Positions 22,964 to 34,938 of a stretch of DNA of 64,000 bases are shown piece by piece. The notes under the pieces were generated by a model. The model was not told the origin of the DNA, made no database searches, and saw only the letters and a list, made by a program, of their open reading frames with translations. Each line of letters opens with the position of its first letter. Position 1 is the stretch's first letter. Origin of the DNA: Calliphora vicina (Eukaryota; Arthropoda; Insecta; Diptera; Calliphoridae); assembly GCF_958450345.1 (NCBI RefSeq), contig NC_088780.1, positions 129,966,226 through 130,030,225 of the forward strand, read 5' to 3'. The position numbers and the translations under genes were made by a program.

Positions 22964-23601
22964 TCTGTGGTCATAAGCAATAACCACCTAAGTCGACTTA
23001 AGAAAGATTTGAGTTATGTATGCTACATTATTCTGTTCATAGAACTCTATGTATACGTGAAATCCCTACCTTCCTAACTTTCTTATTTAAGTTATTAATT
23101 AGAAACATATTGGCTTAAGTTCTAAGGAAGACTATTGCACTTACAATAAGCGCCAAAATATACTTAAGAAAACATTCAATTATATTTTATTTTGTTTAAG
23201 TAGCTTATAATGACTTTAGTTGTTATTGTTATTTTTCACGAAATACATTTTCATAAATAAGAGTGCTGATATAAGAGCCAAACTAAAGATAAGCGATTAT
23301 TGCAAATTGGCTTAATTACTTGATATGTCAATTTTTAAATATGTAATAACAGCTTAACTCAACATATGCCAAGAAACAAACAAAATACTTATTTTCAACA
23401 AACGCCTAATCAGACATTAGCATTTTCAATTTAGTATTTCTGAGTTGCATTAAGCGATGATATTTGTTTTTATTAAATATTTCTCTAATAAATAAAGCTT
23501 TTGTTATAATTTTTCATTTTAGTATTGTGGGGGTAAGAATCTTTGATTCTGCATTATACTTTTTCTAATTGAATTAGGCGGTTATTGCTTGTGACCACAG
23601 A
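22964..23601. mobile_element. 638-bp TA-flanked MITE
   Basis: Left TCTGTGGTCATAAGCAATAA, right TTATTGCTTGTGACCACAGA. TA is on both sides (22962-22963 and 23602-23603). Copy 1 of the host element (about 10655) shows the empty TA site. The inverted ends plus TA fit the Tc1/mariner superfamily. No transposase. Confidence 0.78.
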
Positions 23602-23780
23602 TATGTATACAAAAACTGAATAGAAAATATACATTCGGTTTCAATAAACAATTTGACAATAGCAAAAAAACAATCAGAGTCAAGTTGATTTCATACTACA
23701 AGCTAATTTGGAGTTTAGTTATCGCCTCAATTTTAGCCTAAAACATACCTAAAACATTAAAAAATTAAATATAATCAGTT

Positions 23781-24552
23781 CACCCAGCGAAAAAATGAAC
23801 ACATCCGTGTACAATTTGACACCATTCGGTGTCAATAGTGTATCAACCCCGTATGTCTGCAAATTGTAAACGAACGGTGTCAATTTGACAACGAAAAAAT
23901 TACACCATTCCGTAGCCGATTTGACACCATTCGTTGTCGATTTGACAACGTTCGTGTACGATTTTATAACAGACCGTTGACAATTTGTCACCGTTTGTGT
24001 ACGATTTGACAACAAAAATTATCGACTTGATACCGTTTGTGTACGATTTGACACCTGACAATTTTTCCTTTCTATTTTTTTGGTAATTAATATAAATAAC
24101 AATTTCTTTATTTTTTACATTTTTTAGTACAATACATATAAAACATAAATATAAAATAAATATAAAAACTATAAATCTCCATTTGGAGTTGTATGTCGTC
24201 ACTGGATTTGGTGGTCTTCTCTGCCTGGATCTCCACTGACTTCACTGCCTGGATCTTCATCTGCATCAACACAAATTCGCAATCAAACACAATTACACTT
24301 TCTTTTATATTTTGGTTCTTAAACCATTTATTTGCATCACTATTACCCTTTATTATTTATTAAAATATTTTAAATTTTTTAATGTAAAGGAAATTAAAAC
24401 ACACTTATGAAAAGCAACTTACGTTGAAATGCGTCGCAAATAATTTAACAACATTGCGTTGTCAATTCGTACCCGTTTGTTTACAAATTGTAAACGTACG
24501 GTGTCGAAAAAAAGTCGATTGTCGATTTTGCAACGTCGTTTTTCCCTCAGTG
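23781..24552. mobile_element. Element with CAC(T/C)-AGGGAAAAA ends and internal ~20-bp repeats
   Basis: Left CACCCAGCGAAAAAATG and right (inverted) CACTGAGGGAAAAACGACG. The region 23805-24060, and again 24450-24540, holds many variants of GTGTACGATTTGACA and TTTGACACCATTCG, both direct and inverted. The open frames on the minus strand (23749-24290) are translations of this array and are not genes. The host element copy at 10072 lacks it. Confidence 0.6.
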
Positions 24553-24710
24553 TTTAAACTATTATTTTTGTCTTTAAAATGTTGTAATATGATCTAAATA
24601 CTATCACATATTAACATATTATTATTTTATTCTATTCAAATCATCTTGAAAAAAAGTTTCAAGGGTTTTTGTGTTTTCAGTCGTGGTAGCGATTCTCGTG
24701 GAATTGCCCA

Positions 24711-25012
24711 TATATGTATATAAATAAGCATTTATTTAATAATAAAACATTATTAAATCGATAATAAACTCATCGTGCTTTACTATTTAGAATCATTGTA
24801 ATTCGTAAAAATATTGATCTGAAGAGGTTTGTATTGGAAATCAGCAGTTTAGGTTTCAAATCAGACCAATAATGTGTATACAATGAACCGAGTGATAAAA
24901 ACCGACTAAACCGGTTAACCGAAAATCAACATTTTAAATTAAGCGGTTCGAAAAATACCGATGTTTCGAAAAAAAAAATCCGGTTTTTCGGTTAACCGGT
25001 TTATAAACACTA
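24711..25012. other. Spacer with CCGGTTAACCG palindromes
   Basis: At 24885-25012 inverted blocks such as AACCGGTTAACCGAAAA and TTTTTCGGTTAACCGGTTT lie about 60 bp apart, probably a small degraded MITE. Confidence 0.4.
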
Positions 25013-25300
25013 TTAACGGGACACTGTACACTCGGCAAGCATGCACATCGCCTGGTAGTCCCTTTTAATGACCATCGTCGTAGCTGTAAGGATAGGGCAA
25101 AAAATTTAACGATTTTCCACCTTCTCTGTGAATGCTCAACCCTGAATGCTATAGGTTGGGTCTAACAAACTATACATTCTGATATTACTTTACGATGTAA
25201 TATGTAGTGTCAAAACGGGGTCCTTTCGACTCTACTTTATTGTTCGCAAGCAGTGAATTACCACGTAAACCAATTAACCAACCAAGCCCTACATTTATGA
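25013..25300 (+). pseudogene. Non-LTR retrotransposon ORF2 tail, second fragment
   Basis: Similar to 20320-20440. It reads GKHAHRLVVPFNDHRRSCKD, then FHLLCECSTLNAIG, a degraded version of the conserved 'GH...RLGLPFND-CRSC...E-HLLCECP' segment at the end of ORF2 in Jockey/R1-like elements. The first Cys of the knuckle is replaced (HRRSC). It also includes a few hundred bases of 3' untranslated sequence. Confidence 0.6.
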
Positions 25301-26412
25301 ATGTTTAAATACACTATCTGTTTTACAGATAAACTCTACAATATTTAATTTTTAAAAATAAAATTATAAACACAAATTCAGAATGAGTTCTCAGGATTAG
25401 AAATTAATGTCCATATACTAAATAGAACTGGGCACATAGTGCTTTGATAAAAGTCAGTGTTTAGAACTATGTAATTTTTTGTTTTTATAACGCAAACACT
25501 GGCCACCTTATCAAATATATTTATGTTTGTATTGTTGTTCATGCAATAGCATTTGCTTTCTTTTCTTAAAATAAAAATTAGTTTTATTTTTTAAATGCAT
25601 GTACCTGTCATTCATATAAGAAGGTTTTCATCATTTCCTGTTTGCAGTTGCAAAAATAACAAGAAATTGAAATAAAACACAATAAAATAAAGTGCTGTTC
25701 ATTTTCTTTGAGGTATATGAGTTCCTGCAGGTACGTTCTCATATTTTGCAAATATTTGAATAAATAATCTTAAAATAAAGATATTAAATAATATTAAAAC
25801 TAGTTTTTTATTCGCAAATCATGACTATAGTGTATGTATCAACAATATTATGAGCACTGTAATCATTCGTATGACAGCCCCATGCATATCGGACCATAAC
25901 CACAAAAATATTTTAACCCACAATAAATGCGACTTTAAATTTTTTAATGCAAATCATTTACATAATCTGTTGAAATTTCATGGGTATACTAATAACCGTT
26001 AAAATTTTTTTTTTCGTTCGGCTTTTAAAAAATCGATAGGTCAAAGAGTCGACTTTTTGTTTCAGCTATAGAATCCTAAGGATTTTTAAGGATATTTTTT
26101 TGATTCACTTTTGTATCACTGGCGAATTATTTTTTACCTTAATGTGCTTATTACATCAGTCTGCTCGAATATATCGAAAAAGTTGATTTTAAATCTCAAA
26201 CTTATTTCGTTCAGTAGTTGAGCAATGTGAACAATGTGGGAGAATCCATACCAAAGCGGAAAAAAACAGTAGATTTCAGATTCACATTTCTAATTTAACG
26301 ATAAAGGATCTCCAATCAAAAAGTCTTACTATGATAAATTTCGTTAGAATCGGAGATGAAAATTCCGATGCTGTTCGCTTTGATATGGATTATTCCTATG
26401 TGCATGTTACTA
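25301..26412. other. AT-rich spacer
   Basis: No supported gene or bounded element found. Confidence 0.4.
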
Positions 26413-26985
26413 CCCAGCAGTTAAGCAAGTAGTCAAAGTATCCCTTAAAGACAGCAATTGTAACCCCAATTTATATATTTTGGTCATTTGACATGTCTGT
26501 GCTCTTAATAGTGCAGAGAGAAGACAATTGTTTACTTTGTACATCCCAATTAATCTAGCTTGAAGGCAATTGTCACTTAAGTAATTTGGAGTGTAGTCAC
26601 TTCAAACGTTTTGTAAGTTATTTGTACAAACTGGTTTTATACAAATTATTTTAATATAATTCTCATATTGTTTATTTTTATTTTTGCACTTTAGAAAGGA
26701 ATCCATTGAATAGTTGTCGGAGGAGGGTTTGTTTACAAGCAATCCCTTATTAGACTGTCTATGATATATCTTTTTAGCTGACTATTTGAGGTCTATTAGC
26801 ACTCGTACATGTTAAAATTATGTAGCTAATCAAGTAACAGGTTTGGTAGCTAGTATGGTAACATGACTACCTTGGACCAGCTATCAGTCTCAATGTAATC
26901 AAAAAGGGTCAATTAGCTATTGAAGTTCCCACCCTAAATGATGGGTAAACTCACTAGTTCGGGACTGTCTCCTAGAACTGCTGGG
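26413..26985. mobile_element. CCCAGCAG element, copy 3
   Basis: Left CCCAGCAGTTAAGCAAGTAG, right CCTAGAACTGCTGGG, with TA directly outside both ends (26411-26412 and 26986-26987). It is homologous to copies 1 and 2. The TA duplication suggests a Tc1/mariner-type origin. The open frame starting at 26938 begins inside it and is not supported. Confidence 0.7.
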
Positions 26986-28771
26986 TATGTAGTAGGTGTG
27001 CGATTACGTACTTATTTATGTATGAGTAAGTCTGTGAATTTGTATGATAGACATGGCATTTTTGCTGCTGATGGAATTACTTTCTTTAGAAAAGAATCAA
27101 TCAATCTGTGCAAATGTATGCATTTCTTAAGAAATAGTTTCAAATGCACATTTTCACATATATGTATACTCATGTCGCATTTATTTATGAACTTCCCTTA
27201 CTATGTAAAAAAAATACATTCAACTGGCATTTGTAATTTCTGTATATTGCAAGAAGTAAAATTAAAATTATATTTAAAAAATTTGTTAGTTTAAGCAAGA
27301 AAAACTGTTTATTTTATTTATTTATGAGGACCATTGAATTGTTACTTCTATGTAAAAATCATAGTCTAAATATGTATAGTAATCATTAGGGGTCGGATTT
27401 ATATGCAAATGCATGTTTTTTCTCGAACATCTAAATGCCATGTACACTAATTATCTATCCGAATCACACATTTTGCTGTAAATTCGCATCGATTTGTTAG
27501 GGCATATTTTTGCATATTTTATTGATAATGCATAGTTTGTTATATTTTTCTTCAAAATTCATACTTTTATGTATATTATTCCAATTTTTAGTAAAAATAT
27601 TATTTTTTATAGTCGATGGGCAATATATATATTTATTTTCTCGATAAAAAGTTTTTTTTTCTAATTTTTTATAGAAAAAGCATCAAATATTGTCGACTGA
27701 CATCTTTCGACATCGAGAAACTGGCACCAGGTCTTCTTCATTTCTCCATCAGCAAGTTTTGTTTTTAAAGTACCTAAAATTCATTAAATGTATCAAAAAC
27801 ATTAATATTTTGTTCATTATAATTTCAATTTATATTATATTTCACACATACAGTTATGGTTCTTTGAAGTTATTTATTATGAGATGGAAATTAAGGTTAG
27901 ATTTGAGATTACAGCACGATTTTAAAAATAAGTCGCATGATAGAGTCTCATTTACATCTAAATCTCAAGGCGAATAGAGTAATCTTTTTTCTCCTCTTTT
28001 CCCCGGTATGGCTTCAAATTTTGTTATGTGCTTTATAATCATCATATGCACCCAATTTCGGTCTATAAGGCCTTTTTCCAGGAGTCGAGGGTGTGTTTTT
28101 ATTGAACACTGATGCCATTGGTAGTAGGGGTGCTCTATAGAAACAGTTGGTATAATCTTAAGAACTATAATACGAATGACTTTCTTTGTGATCGATTTGA
28201 TTTGTTATGGTCTTTTTATAATAACCAAGTCGATTGTTGGATTACGGTACCTAATTACCTGTTTCATGTTTCTTTAGGCTACGAAATTTGTTATCCGATG
28301 AGTCTTTATGGAGCATAAACTTTCCAAATATCAAATCCTACATTCATTGATATTTAAATTTGCTACAACAATTTGAATGTCATGACTGGGACATGGGATC
28401 CTAAATACGTTTTCTTATCGGTTTTTTATTTGAGCACATAGAAAAGTACCAACTGATAAAGCTACAGCTGTTGGAGATATGACCCCTATCAAAAATTGCA
28501 TACTAACATATCAAGTGTAACTTATGAATTCAAACACATACTGATTTTAAAGGAAGTTTGGTATAACACATTTTGCATGCAAAAACGTTAAAATTTTTTA
28601 AAAGGGGCATGGTTTGTGAATCTTATGAAGAGTAAATATAAGCTCTTTATATAAGTATTTGGTATTAGTGAAAACCTTAGGACTTGAAAATTTATATTTT
28701 AGTAAAACAAAATAATTGTGTACATTTTTGGGACATAATTTAAATTAATTTAAAATTTTTACAGTTAAAGA
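26986..28771. other. AT-rich spacer
   Basis: Open frames of 68-118 codons occur (26938-27294, 27690-27977, 28112-28318, all +), but none shows a recognisable domain, splice context or codon bias distinct from the AT-rich background. No bounded repeats found. Confidence 0.3.
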
Positions 28772-28953
28772 CATAGAGAATAATAAATAGAGACGAGACA
28801 CTCCGACTTGTCAAACAAAAATACAACAAATCATATGTCTGATGCAACAACAAAATACATTGATTAGCATGTATTTTGTTGTTGCCAGAGATAGGTTTTT
28901 GACAACAGACTTAGGTTTTTGACAATTACGTCTCGTCTCTATGTTACCCTATG
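28772..28953. mobile_element. 182-bp hAT-type MITE, copy 2
   Basis: Begins CATAGAGAATAATAAATAG and ends CTATGTTACCCTATG. It is flanked by the perfect 8-bp repeat GTTAAAGA (28764-28771 and 28954-28961). Same length and very similar sequence to copy 1 at 10458. Confidence 0.87.
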
Positions 28954-29243
28954 GTTAAAGATATCAGAACAAAATGTTTAACTGATATAGATCCACATGG
29001 CCTTAAATCAACGCCATTTTAATTTTTGTCATTTTTTTATTTCACAATACGAAAATTCCTAAAACGAGTAAAATGTGTTCCAAAAACTAAGTTTTTTTTT
29101 TATAAATATGCCCTCTGTAACGTTATTTACCGTGTGATAATAATATCGCTTTGCATGTATTTCAGAAAAATATAGGGCTAAATAAGTTTAGAGCTCTTTT
29201 GAGGATCCATTCTTTGCGTTGTTAGAATTTTTTATTTCAACCT

Positions 29244-29642
29244 AAAATTTGTCTGTACTTTCTGTTGCGTTCTGTTCCGTTCTGGATTTTACTTATGGCA
29301 GTTAGTTGTTCTATGACAAAATATATAATTTTTCTTTTCTTTTAACACATAATTCCTCTTTAAAACACATTAACTTACCTGGCATTCCCATTTCCTTTGA
29401 TATTTTCGACCAGACGGCTCGTTTTTTCCAAATTTCTATTAAATTTCACAAAATCAATAACAAATAATTTTTTTCTTTATTTGAAAAGCCGCTGTCACAA
29501 TTACGTAGACATTTTTTGTTTTTAACAGGTTCGTCCGGAACAGAACGGAAGAGCACAGAAAAACTAACTACTTATACATGTTTTTCATGTACAAAAGAGA
29601 AAAAGCTGATTCGGAACGTAACAGAAAGTAAAGACTAATTTT
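29244..29642. mobile_element. ~400-bp MITE with inverted ends
   Basis: Left AAAATTTGTCTGTACTTTCT then GTTGCGTTC; right GAACGTAACAGAAAGTAAAG then ACTAATTTT. About 29 bp of inverted repeat with a few mismatches. No coding capacity; target duplication not resolved. Confidence 0.6.
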
Positions 29643-30139
29643 GCATTTATTTTCAAAATTAGCCAAGTTTGGATAGGTCTGTGATCCCTCTTAAGTGAGC
29701 CAAAACGTAAAAAATGCCCTTTTTCCATGTTCCAACATTGGATGCGCGTAACATTTTTGTTTTTATTTTTATCATTATTTTATGGCTAATATAGCTGATA
29801 TTTTTAACAAAGTAATAAAAAATATAATTTAAATTTCAGCTCATTCGGATCATAAATGGATTTTTTTCGTTTTTTAAAAAAACCTTAGACCCGAGGTTAC
29901 CAAATTTGAGGGGCCACTCACTGACACCAGTTCCGCCTAGGAAGCTGCTCAACTGTAATTCAACTTGAAAATACCTCAGCTCCAAACTTGTAGCGCTTAT
30001 TAATGTGTATCGCAATTTAATCAGAATTAAATAATTTTTATTGTGTCATACAAAAATCAGCTAAGTTAATTTTTACTATAAAAATCCACACAAATGATAT
30101 TAGCCAAAATATAATTTTTATTCAAGATTTTGTTACATT
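29643..30139. other. AT-rich spacer
   Basis: No supported feature. Confidence 0.4.
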
Positions 30140-31160
30140 TTTGTTTGCAAATAAATAAGTTAATTAATAAATAATCAAATGAATAAATAAATAAACTAAT
30201 AAATAAATAAATATTTTATTCATTTTAATAAATAAACTTAAACTACAAAAGAAAAATAAGCAATCGACTTTTAGGCACAGGTTCAAAAATCCGACCTCAA
30301 AGGGGACTGCAAGAAAAAACACAATGAGTATGTCAAGCATTAAGGATCTGGTGATCAATAAATTAACTAAAACTAAAATAAATAATTTTTAATAAATATT
30401 TTTAATGTAAAACAAAATAAATAATTAAATATGGATAGAAATAAATAAATATTTAGGCACAAAGCAATCGTTTCATATTGCAAAAACTTTAAAAAATTAA
30501 ACATTTACTTATGACTTTAATTAGATTTAGTAATAAATTAAAGCATATAATAAATAAAGCAATTAAATTTAATAATGTGGTATAAAATTTTTGATAAAAA
30601 TTAAGTGGCAATTTGTGTTATAAATGCTCTTTTCAAATAAATAAATTACATAAATTAATTAAATAAATAAATAATTAAATATATTTAATAAAATATAAAT
30701 AAGTTTTGAAATAAATAAATAAATAAATAAATAAACATTTGAGCTGTTTGTTGTAGTTTGTTTGTTGTTTCTTACTAGCTAATATACAATAAATAATTAA
30801 ATAAAACCCCAATTGCTATAATTTTATGTTTCTTTGATTTGTTCAAAATAAATAACCAACACCTGTTTGTTTTTGCATTAAATAAATAATATATGTAGAT
30901 AAATAAATAATTTAATAAATTAATAAGTTAACAAATATTTAAGCTAAGTATATAAATAATAATAAATTATTAGCTTAATTGTTTCATGGCAGAATTTCAC
31001 ATTGCATAAAAAATCTTCTGCAAAAAATATAAATATATATTAATCGTTTTATAAATAAGAATTTACTTGTAGTGTTTCTTGTTTTGTTTAATAAATAACT
31101 AATTATATTTTAATTTGTTCATAGAACTTTAATTTCTTAATATTGTAATAAATAAGTTTT
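30140..31160. repeat. Interrupted (AAAT)n-rich region
   Basis: Dozens of AAATAAATAAAT runs are separated by non-repeat sequence over 1 kb. On the minus strand, the strand of Ets98B, these read ATTTATTTATTT. It lies 3.2-4.2 kb past the Ets98B stop codon and could belong to a long 3' UTR or be simple-sequence DNA. Confidence 0.6.
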
Positions 31161-31757
31161 GTTCGTTTTTTTTTGCATGTGTTCATATATCATAGATATA
31201 TTTTATTATGTTATGTTATTATATATATTATGTTATTATATCAACATTTATTTGTTTAAATATTGGTTTTTCATTAGATTGTTAATGTATTAAATTTACT
31301 ATTTACACTTACAGTTTACAATACAAAAAACGATATAGTGGTAATATTTTAACGTTTTTTGTGTCACTCATTGAAAAATAAATCTATATAAATACTCTGT
31401 GCTATACAAGGATTTTAACTGGATGTTTTTTTTTTAGGAAATTCAAAATTATTAAGAGATTTTTTATTGTTTTCAATACCAATTTTCGAAACATTTGGAA
31501 TTATTTCAAAAAAAATTAGTAGTCAATTTTACTGTTTGTAAATCATAACAGATTTAATACTCTGTTTTTAGATGCTCATTATAATTTTCGTATTTTCTTT
31601 TAATTTATACCTAAATCGCTTCATAATAGATGATTGCACTTATGAGGCTTATTATATTAGTCATTAGCTAACAATTTCAGATATTTTGAGTAAAGTTAAT
31701 GATGATTTTTTTAATTTATAATATTTTTCAGCCAGATAAATGTTTCATTGTTCTCAG
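31161..31757. other. AT-rich spacer
   Basis: No supported feature. Confidence 0.4.
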
Positions 31758-31910
31758 CATATGGTAACATAGAGACAAGACGTTATTGTCAAAAATCTAA
31801 GTCTGTTATCAAAAACCTAACTCTGGAAACAACAAAATACATGCTATTCATTGTGAATTTTTGTATTTTTGTTTGTCAAATCGTCTCGTCTCTACGTATA
31901 ATTCTCTATG
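31758..31910. mobile_element. hAT-type MITE, copy 3 (inverted, 153 bp)
   Basis: Begins CATATGGTAACATAGAGAC and ends CGTATAATTCTCTATG, the inverted order of copies 1 and 2. Flanking 8-mers are GTTCTCAG (31750-31757) and GTTGTCAG (31911-31918), 7 of 8 matching. It has a small internal deletion relative to the others. Confidence 0.8.
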
Positions 31911-32465
31911 GTTGTCAGTTTAAAATTTTGATTTGACTATTGAATTTAAACATCGGTGGCTAACATGTGTCGGCCTATGTTTAGCATTGATATTTATGAA
32001 TTAAAAAATTCAAGCCATCAATACCATCTAAGTTATGCTCTCAAGAACGAAATTTATAAATACCCGACATGAGTATTAAAAGTACCAACTATAGTTAAAT
32101 AATTGCAAAAAAGATAAGGAATTCTTGATTTACTTAATGAAATTGTGGCTACTTTAGGCTATGTTCTCCAGATATAATTGATCGATTGATTCAATTATGC
32201 AGATATATATTTTCAGTCACTTGTTAAAGATTGAAATAACCAAACCATATGTAAAATTTTGTAGCCACAACTGAAAAATTCAGTCATGAACTCTGTATCA
32301 ACAGATATACAACAAATTCTGCTCATATAACGAAAACGTTTTCTCTGGATATGAGAATTATTATTGGCCAAGAGAGTATTACATAAACACTGTTAACATT
32401 AAAATTTTAGCTATTTGTATCTAATTGTTTTCTAATAATTTTAATTTGAGTTTTATATTTCAGTT
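31911..32465. other. AT-rich spacer
   Basis: No supported feature. Confidence 0.4.
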
Positions 32466-32890
32466 TTTAAAATTTATCAGCCTAACCACAAGAGCCCTAA
32501 AGACGATTTTAAGTCCATAAAGTTGACTATTATTTCTAATTTCGTACCATAAAACATATTTCAAATGTTGTTTTATTATAATAAAATTTTTTGTTTTTAA
32601 CTTCTTTTATGTACATTGTTTTATTTTTTGAAATTTCTCAGCCTAACTACAAAAGCCTTAAAGTCGATTTTAAGTCCATAAAGTTGACTATTATTTTAAA
32701 TTTCGTACCATACAACGTACCATACAACAAAAAGCTTTTTGTTTTGACCTTTAATTTTTTGAAATTTCTTTTTTTTTTGCATTCATTGATAAATATTTTC
32801 AATTATTTGAATGTATATGTTGGAAAAAGTTATGAAGCTTTTTTCAAATAAAAACAAAAGTTCTATTTTAAAATAAAGTCGATTTTAACA
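32466..32890. repeat. Dispersed repeat with a partial tandem duplication
   Basis: The segment with CAGCCTAACCACAAGAGCC, 'gattttaagtccataaagtt' and 'aatttcgtaccat' occurs at about 32480-32550 and again at about 32640-32715. The right part (GCATTCATTGATAAATATTT, 'aaaaagttatgaagcttttt') matches 15720-15830 in inverted orientation. The open frame 32591-32851 lies in it and is not supported. Confidence 0.55.
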
Positions 32891-33227
32891 AAAATCAAAT
32901 TTCAAATTTATTTTTAGAATATAATGATTGTAAAATATACAAATGATACTGTACAAGTTAAGCTTTCATGACTGAATGTCTTTGAAAGTATTATGAAATC
33001 TGGGAATACACAGGCCTATCACAGAATTCCATTCCAATCGAAAGTGAAATTAATTTCGTAAAAGGTAAACGAGAATTTCTTTCGAAATGAAACCATTTTC
33101 AGTTTTCAAAATGGAATTGATATTTGTTTTCCTAAAATTTTTAATCTAGTCCTGCATCTAAAACTTCATTTTTGTTTTAATAAAAAAATGCAGTCAAATT
33201 AATATCTGAAATACAGAATTATTAAAA
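32891..33227. other. AT-rich spacer
   Basis: No supported feature. Confidence 0.4.
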
Positions 33228-33367
33228 GGACCTGGCTCACTAAATGCGAACGAACATTTTCTTTCTTATTTTATATTGAAAACAATAAAAAAAAATTAAA
33301 AATTATTTGTTGTTATCAATATAAAATAAGAAAGAAAATGTTCATTCGCATTTAATGAGCCAGGCCC
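33228..33367. mobile_element. 140-bp hairpin MITE
   Basis: Left GGACCTGGCTCACTAAATGC, right GCATTTAATGAGCCAGGCCC; arms of about 52 bp (ACATTTTCTTTCTTATTTTA against TAAAATAAGAAAGAAAATGT) around a short AT loop. It would fold into a strong hairpin on either strand. No coding capacity. Confidence 0.7.
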
Positions 33368-33934
33368 TAAATATTTTTGAAATTAAAAAAATTACACGGA
33401 ATCTGGAGAACTCAAATCGAAATTGATCGGAATAAAAATTACGGAATTGAAACTATTCCGAACAAAATGAGTGACAGGCTTGATAAATACAATATTTAGT
33501 AACTGACAATTAATTTTAAGACGTGGTAGTAATGCCAAAAACCACGTGCCAAAAAAGGAGAACAAGTTTGGCGTAATAATTATCATTAAAAAGAAATGTC
33601 GGTTACTATGTGTAAACATATGAGAATCGAAATTGTGTTTAAAAAACTTATCCTTGTTTTTGCAACATTATGTTAGAGTTTTGAAATTTTGTCAAAAGTT
33701 TTGAAACTACAAAATATCTCTTATGATTTATGAAAACATTTTCTGCAAACATTTATAAAATATATTTTAAATCACATTTATAGCACAGATTTAAATATTG
33801 GCTCAGTTGTAGTACTAGACAGAATTTAAGGATTTGGTCAGAATTAACAGCAAAGAGTTTCCTGATTTTTTTACGTTTCTTAAAAAGACACTAACTATAA
33901 CCTATATATCTGACTAGTACTAAAATAGAGCAAT
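33368..33934. other. AT-rich downstream flank of Ets98B
   Basis: No supported gene. The open frame 33392-33619 (minus) resembles nothing known. Confidence 0.35.
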
Positions 33935-34353
33935 AATTAATAATAAATACACATTTCAACCCATTCAATCAATTAAATAAATAAAACATTTTAAATAAAT
34001 AAATAGCAATAAATAAATAAATAAACCTTACAACTAATATTCGCACATTTGTCAATCACTTAGATCGAATATAAATAAATAAATAAATATTTTTGTAAAT
34101 AAATAAATGAATTTTTCAAAATTATTTTGAAAAAAAAAAAATAGTAAAATTATAAATAATTTCAATAAATTAAATAAATAAATAAGTTATTACGAAAAAC
34201 ATTTTAAATAAATAAATTAAATAAATAAATAATTTCTTTTTTACGCAAAACGTTCCCAACTACATTCCTTCAAAACTCGTATTTCTTTTTTTTTTCTTTA
34301 AATTTTTTTTAACGCATATTTTTCTTATTCTTTCCTGCTGTTGTAATTTCACC
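33935..34353 (-). promoter_or_regulatory. Ets98B: Probable Ets98B 3' UTR with AU-rich elements
   Basis: Directly after the Ets98B stop codon, the transcribed (minus) strand carries many TTTATTTATTTA runs. In RNA these are overlapping AUUUA pentamers and UUAUUUAUU nonamers, the class II AU-rich element that promotes mRNA decay (family knowledge). Multiple AATAAA hexamers on the minus strand could serve polyadenylation. The exact 3' end cannot be read from sequence; plain (AAAT)n microsatellite DNA is the alternative. Confidence 0.45.
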
Positions 34354-34877
34354 TCACATATGATATGGTTGACAGAATTGATATACCAATCTTTGTGATC
34401 TTTCTGTCTTCTTCATAATGCCCTTCTTGTAGTATTGACGTATGGAACGTGATAGTTTATCATAATTCATGGCCGGACGATTTTTGCGCTTACCCCATAA
34501 CTTGGCCACTCTCACTGAATCTTCAATCTTAAAAATGCCCTTGCTGCGATCAATCCAACGTATGGCTGTGCCATTAATATGGGGTGCCGCTAAAAGTTCT
34601 TTCAAAAATTGCCACAAATGTATGTGAGATCCACCGTTGCGGGTGCCAGCACGTTTCACTGGCGTTATGGTATTGACTTCATTATTAGTGTTATTATTAT
34701 TATTATTATTGTTGCTATTATTTGTATTATTATTGCCATTGTTGTTGGTGATTGCAGTAGCATTTGTATTAGTCACCTCTTCGCTATTAGTAAACTGACC
34801 ATTGGATTGTTGATGTGTACTGGACATGGAGTGATTATTGGTATTATTATTTGTATTGGTAAGAAAATCATCTTCAT
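34354..34877 (-). CDS. Ets98B: Ets98B coding exon 4: Asn-rich linker and ETS DNA-binding domain
   Basis: Last coding exon (174 codons including TGA at 34354-34356). The acceptor AATAAAATTACAG ends at 34878. The split codon G+AT gives Asp440, and the frame continues EDDFLTNTNNN. Residues about 445-500 are Asn/Thr-rich. The ETS winged helix covers residues about 524-610: HLWQFLKELLAAPHINGTAI, RWIDRSKGIFKIEDSVRVAK, LWGKRKNRPAMNYDKLSRSI, RQYYKKGIMKKTERSQRLVY, QFCQPYHM. The recognition helix carries the two DNA-contacting Arg of 'LSRSIRQYY'. The HLWQFLKELL start and KGIMKK-SQRLVYQF end fit the PDEF/Ets98B class and not the Ets1, Elk or E74 classes. The domain ends almost at the C-terminus, as in the family. 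Confidence 0.93.
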
Positions 34878-34938
34878 CTGTAATTTTATTGCTATTTAAG
34901 TTGTGTTTAAATTTAGTTAGAATTTTATTTGTAATTAC

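Larger units (their letters stand above)
22556..24710. mobile_element. GTACGTGA-rich element, copy 2, with two nested insertions
   Basis: Left TGGGCAATTCCATATC, right GATTCTCGTGGAATTGCCCA (inverted TGGGCAATTCCA). TA lies on both sides, consistent with a TA target. Removing the nested elements at 22964-23601 and 23781-24552 leaves about 745 bp, close to copy 1 without its own insertion. Several CGTACGTGACA motifs lie sub-terminally. No coding capacity. Confidence 0.65.

Noticed and set aside
23749..24290. Minus-strand frames with VVKSYTNG-type repeats
   Set aside because: They are the translation of a short DNA repeat array within a MITE; no start context, splice sites or known domain.
26938..28318. 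Three plus-strand frames of 68-118 codons
   Set aside because: No recognisable domain, no paralogue in the window, AT-driven composition; the first begins inside a transposon end.
30164..30358. 64-codon minus-strand frame downstream of Ets98B
   Set aside because: It lies in the (AAAT)n-rich region and its translation is largely repeat-derived Leu/Ile/Phe.
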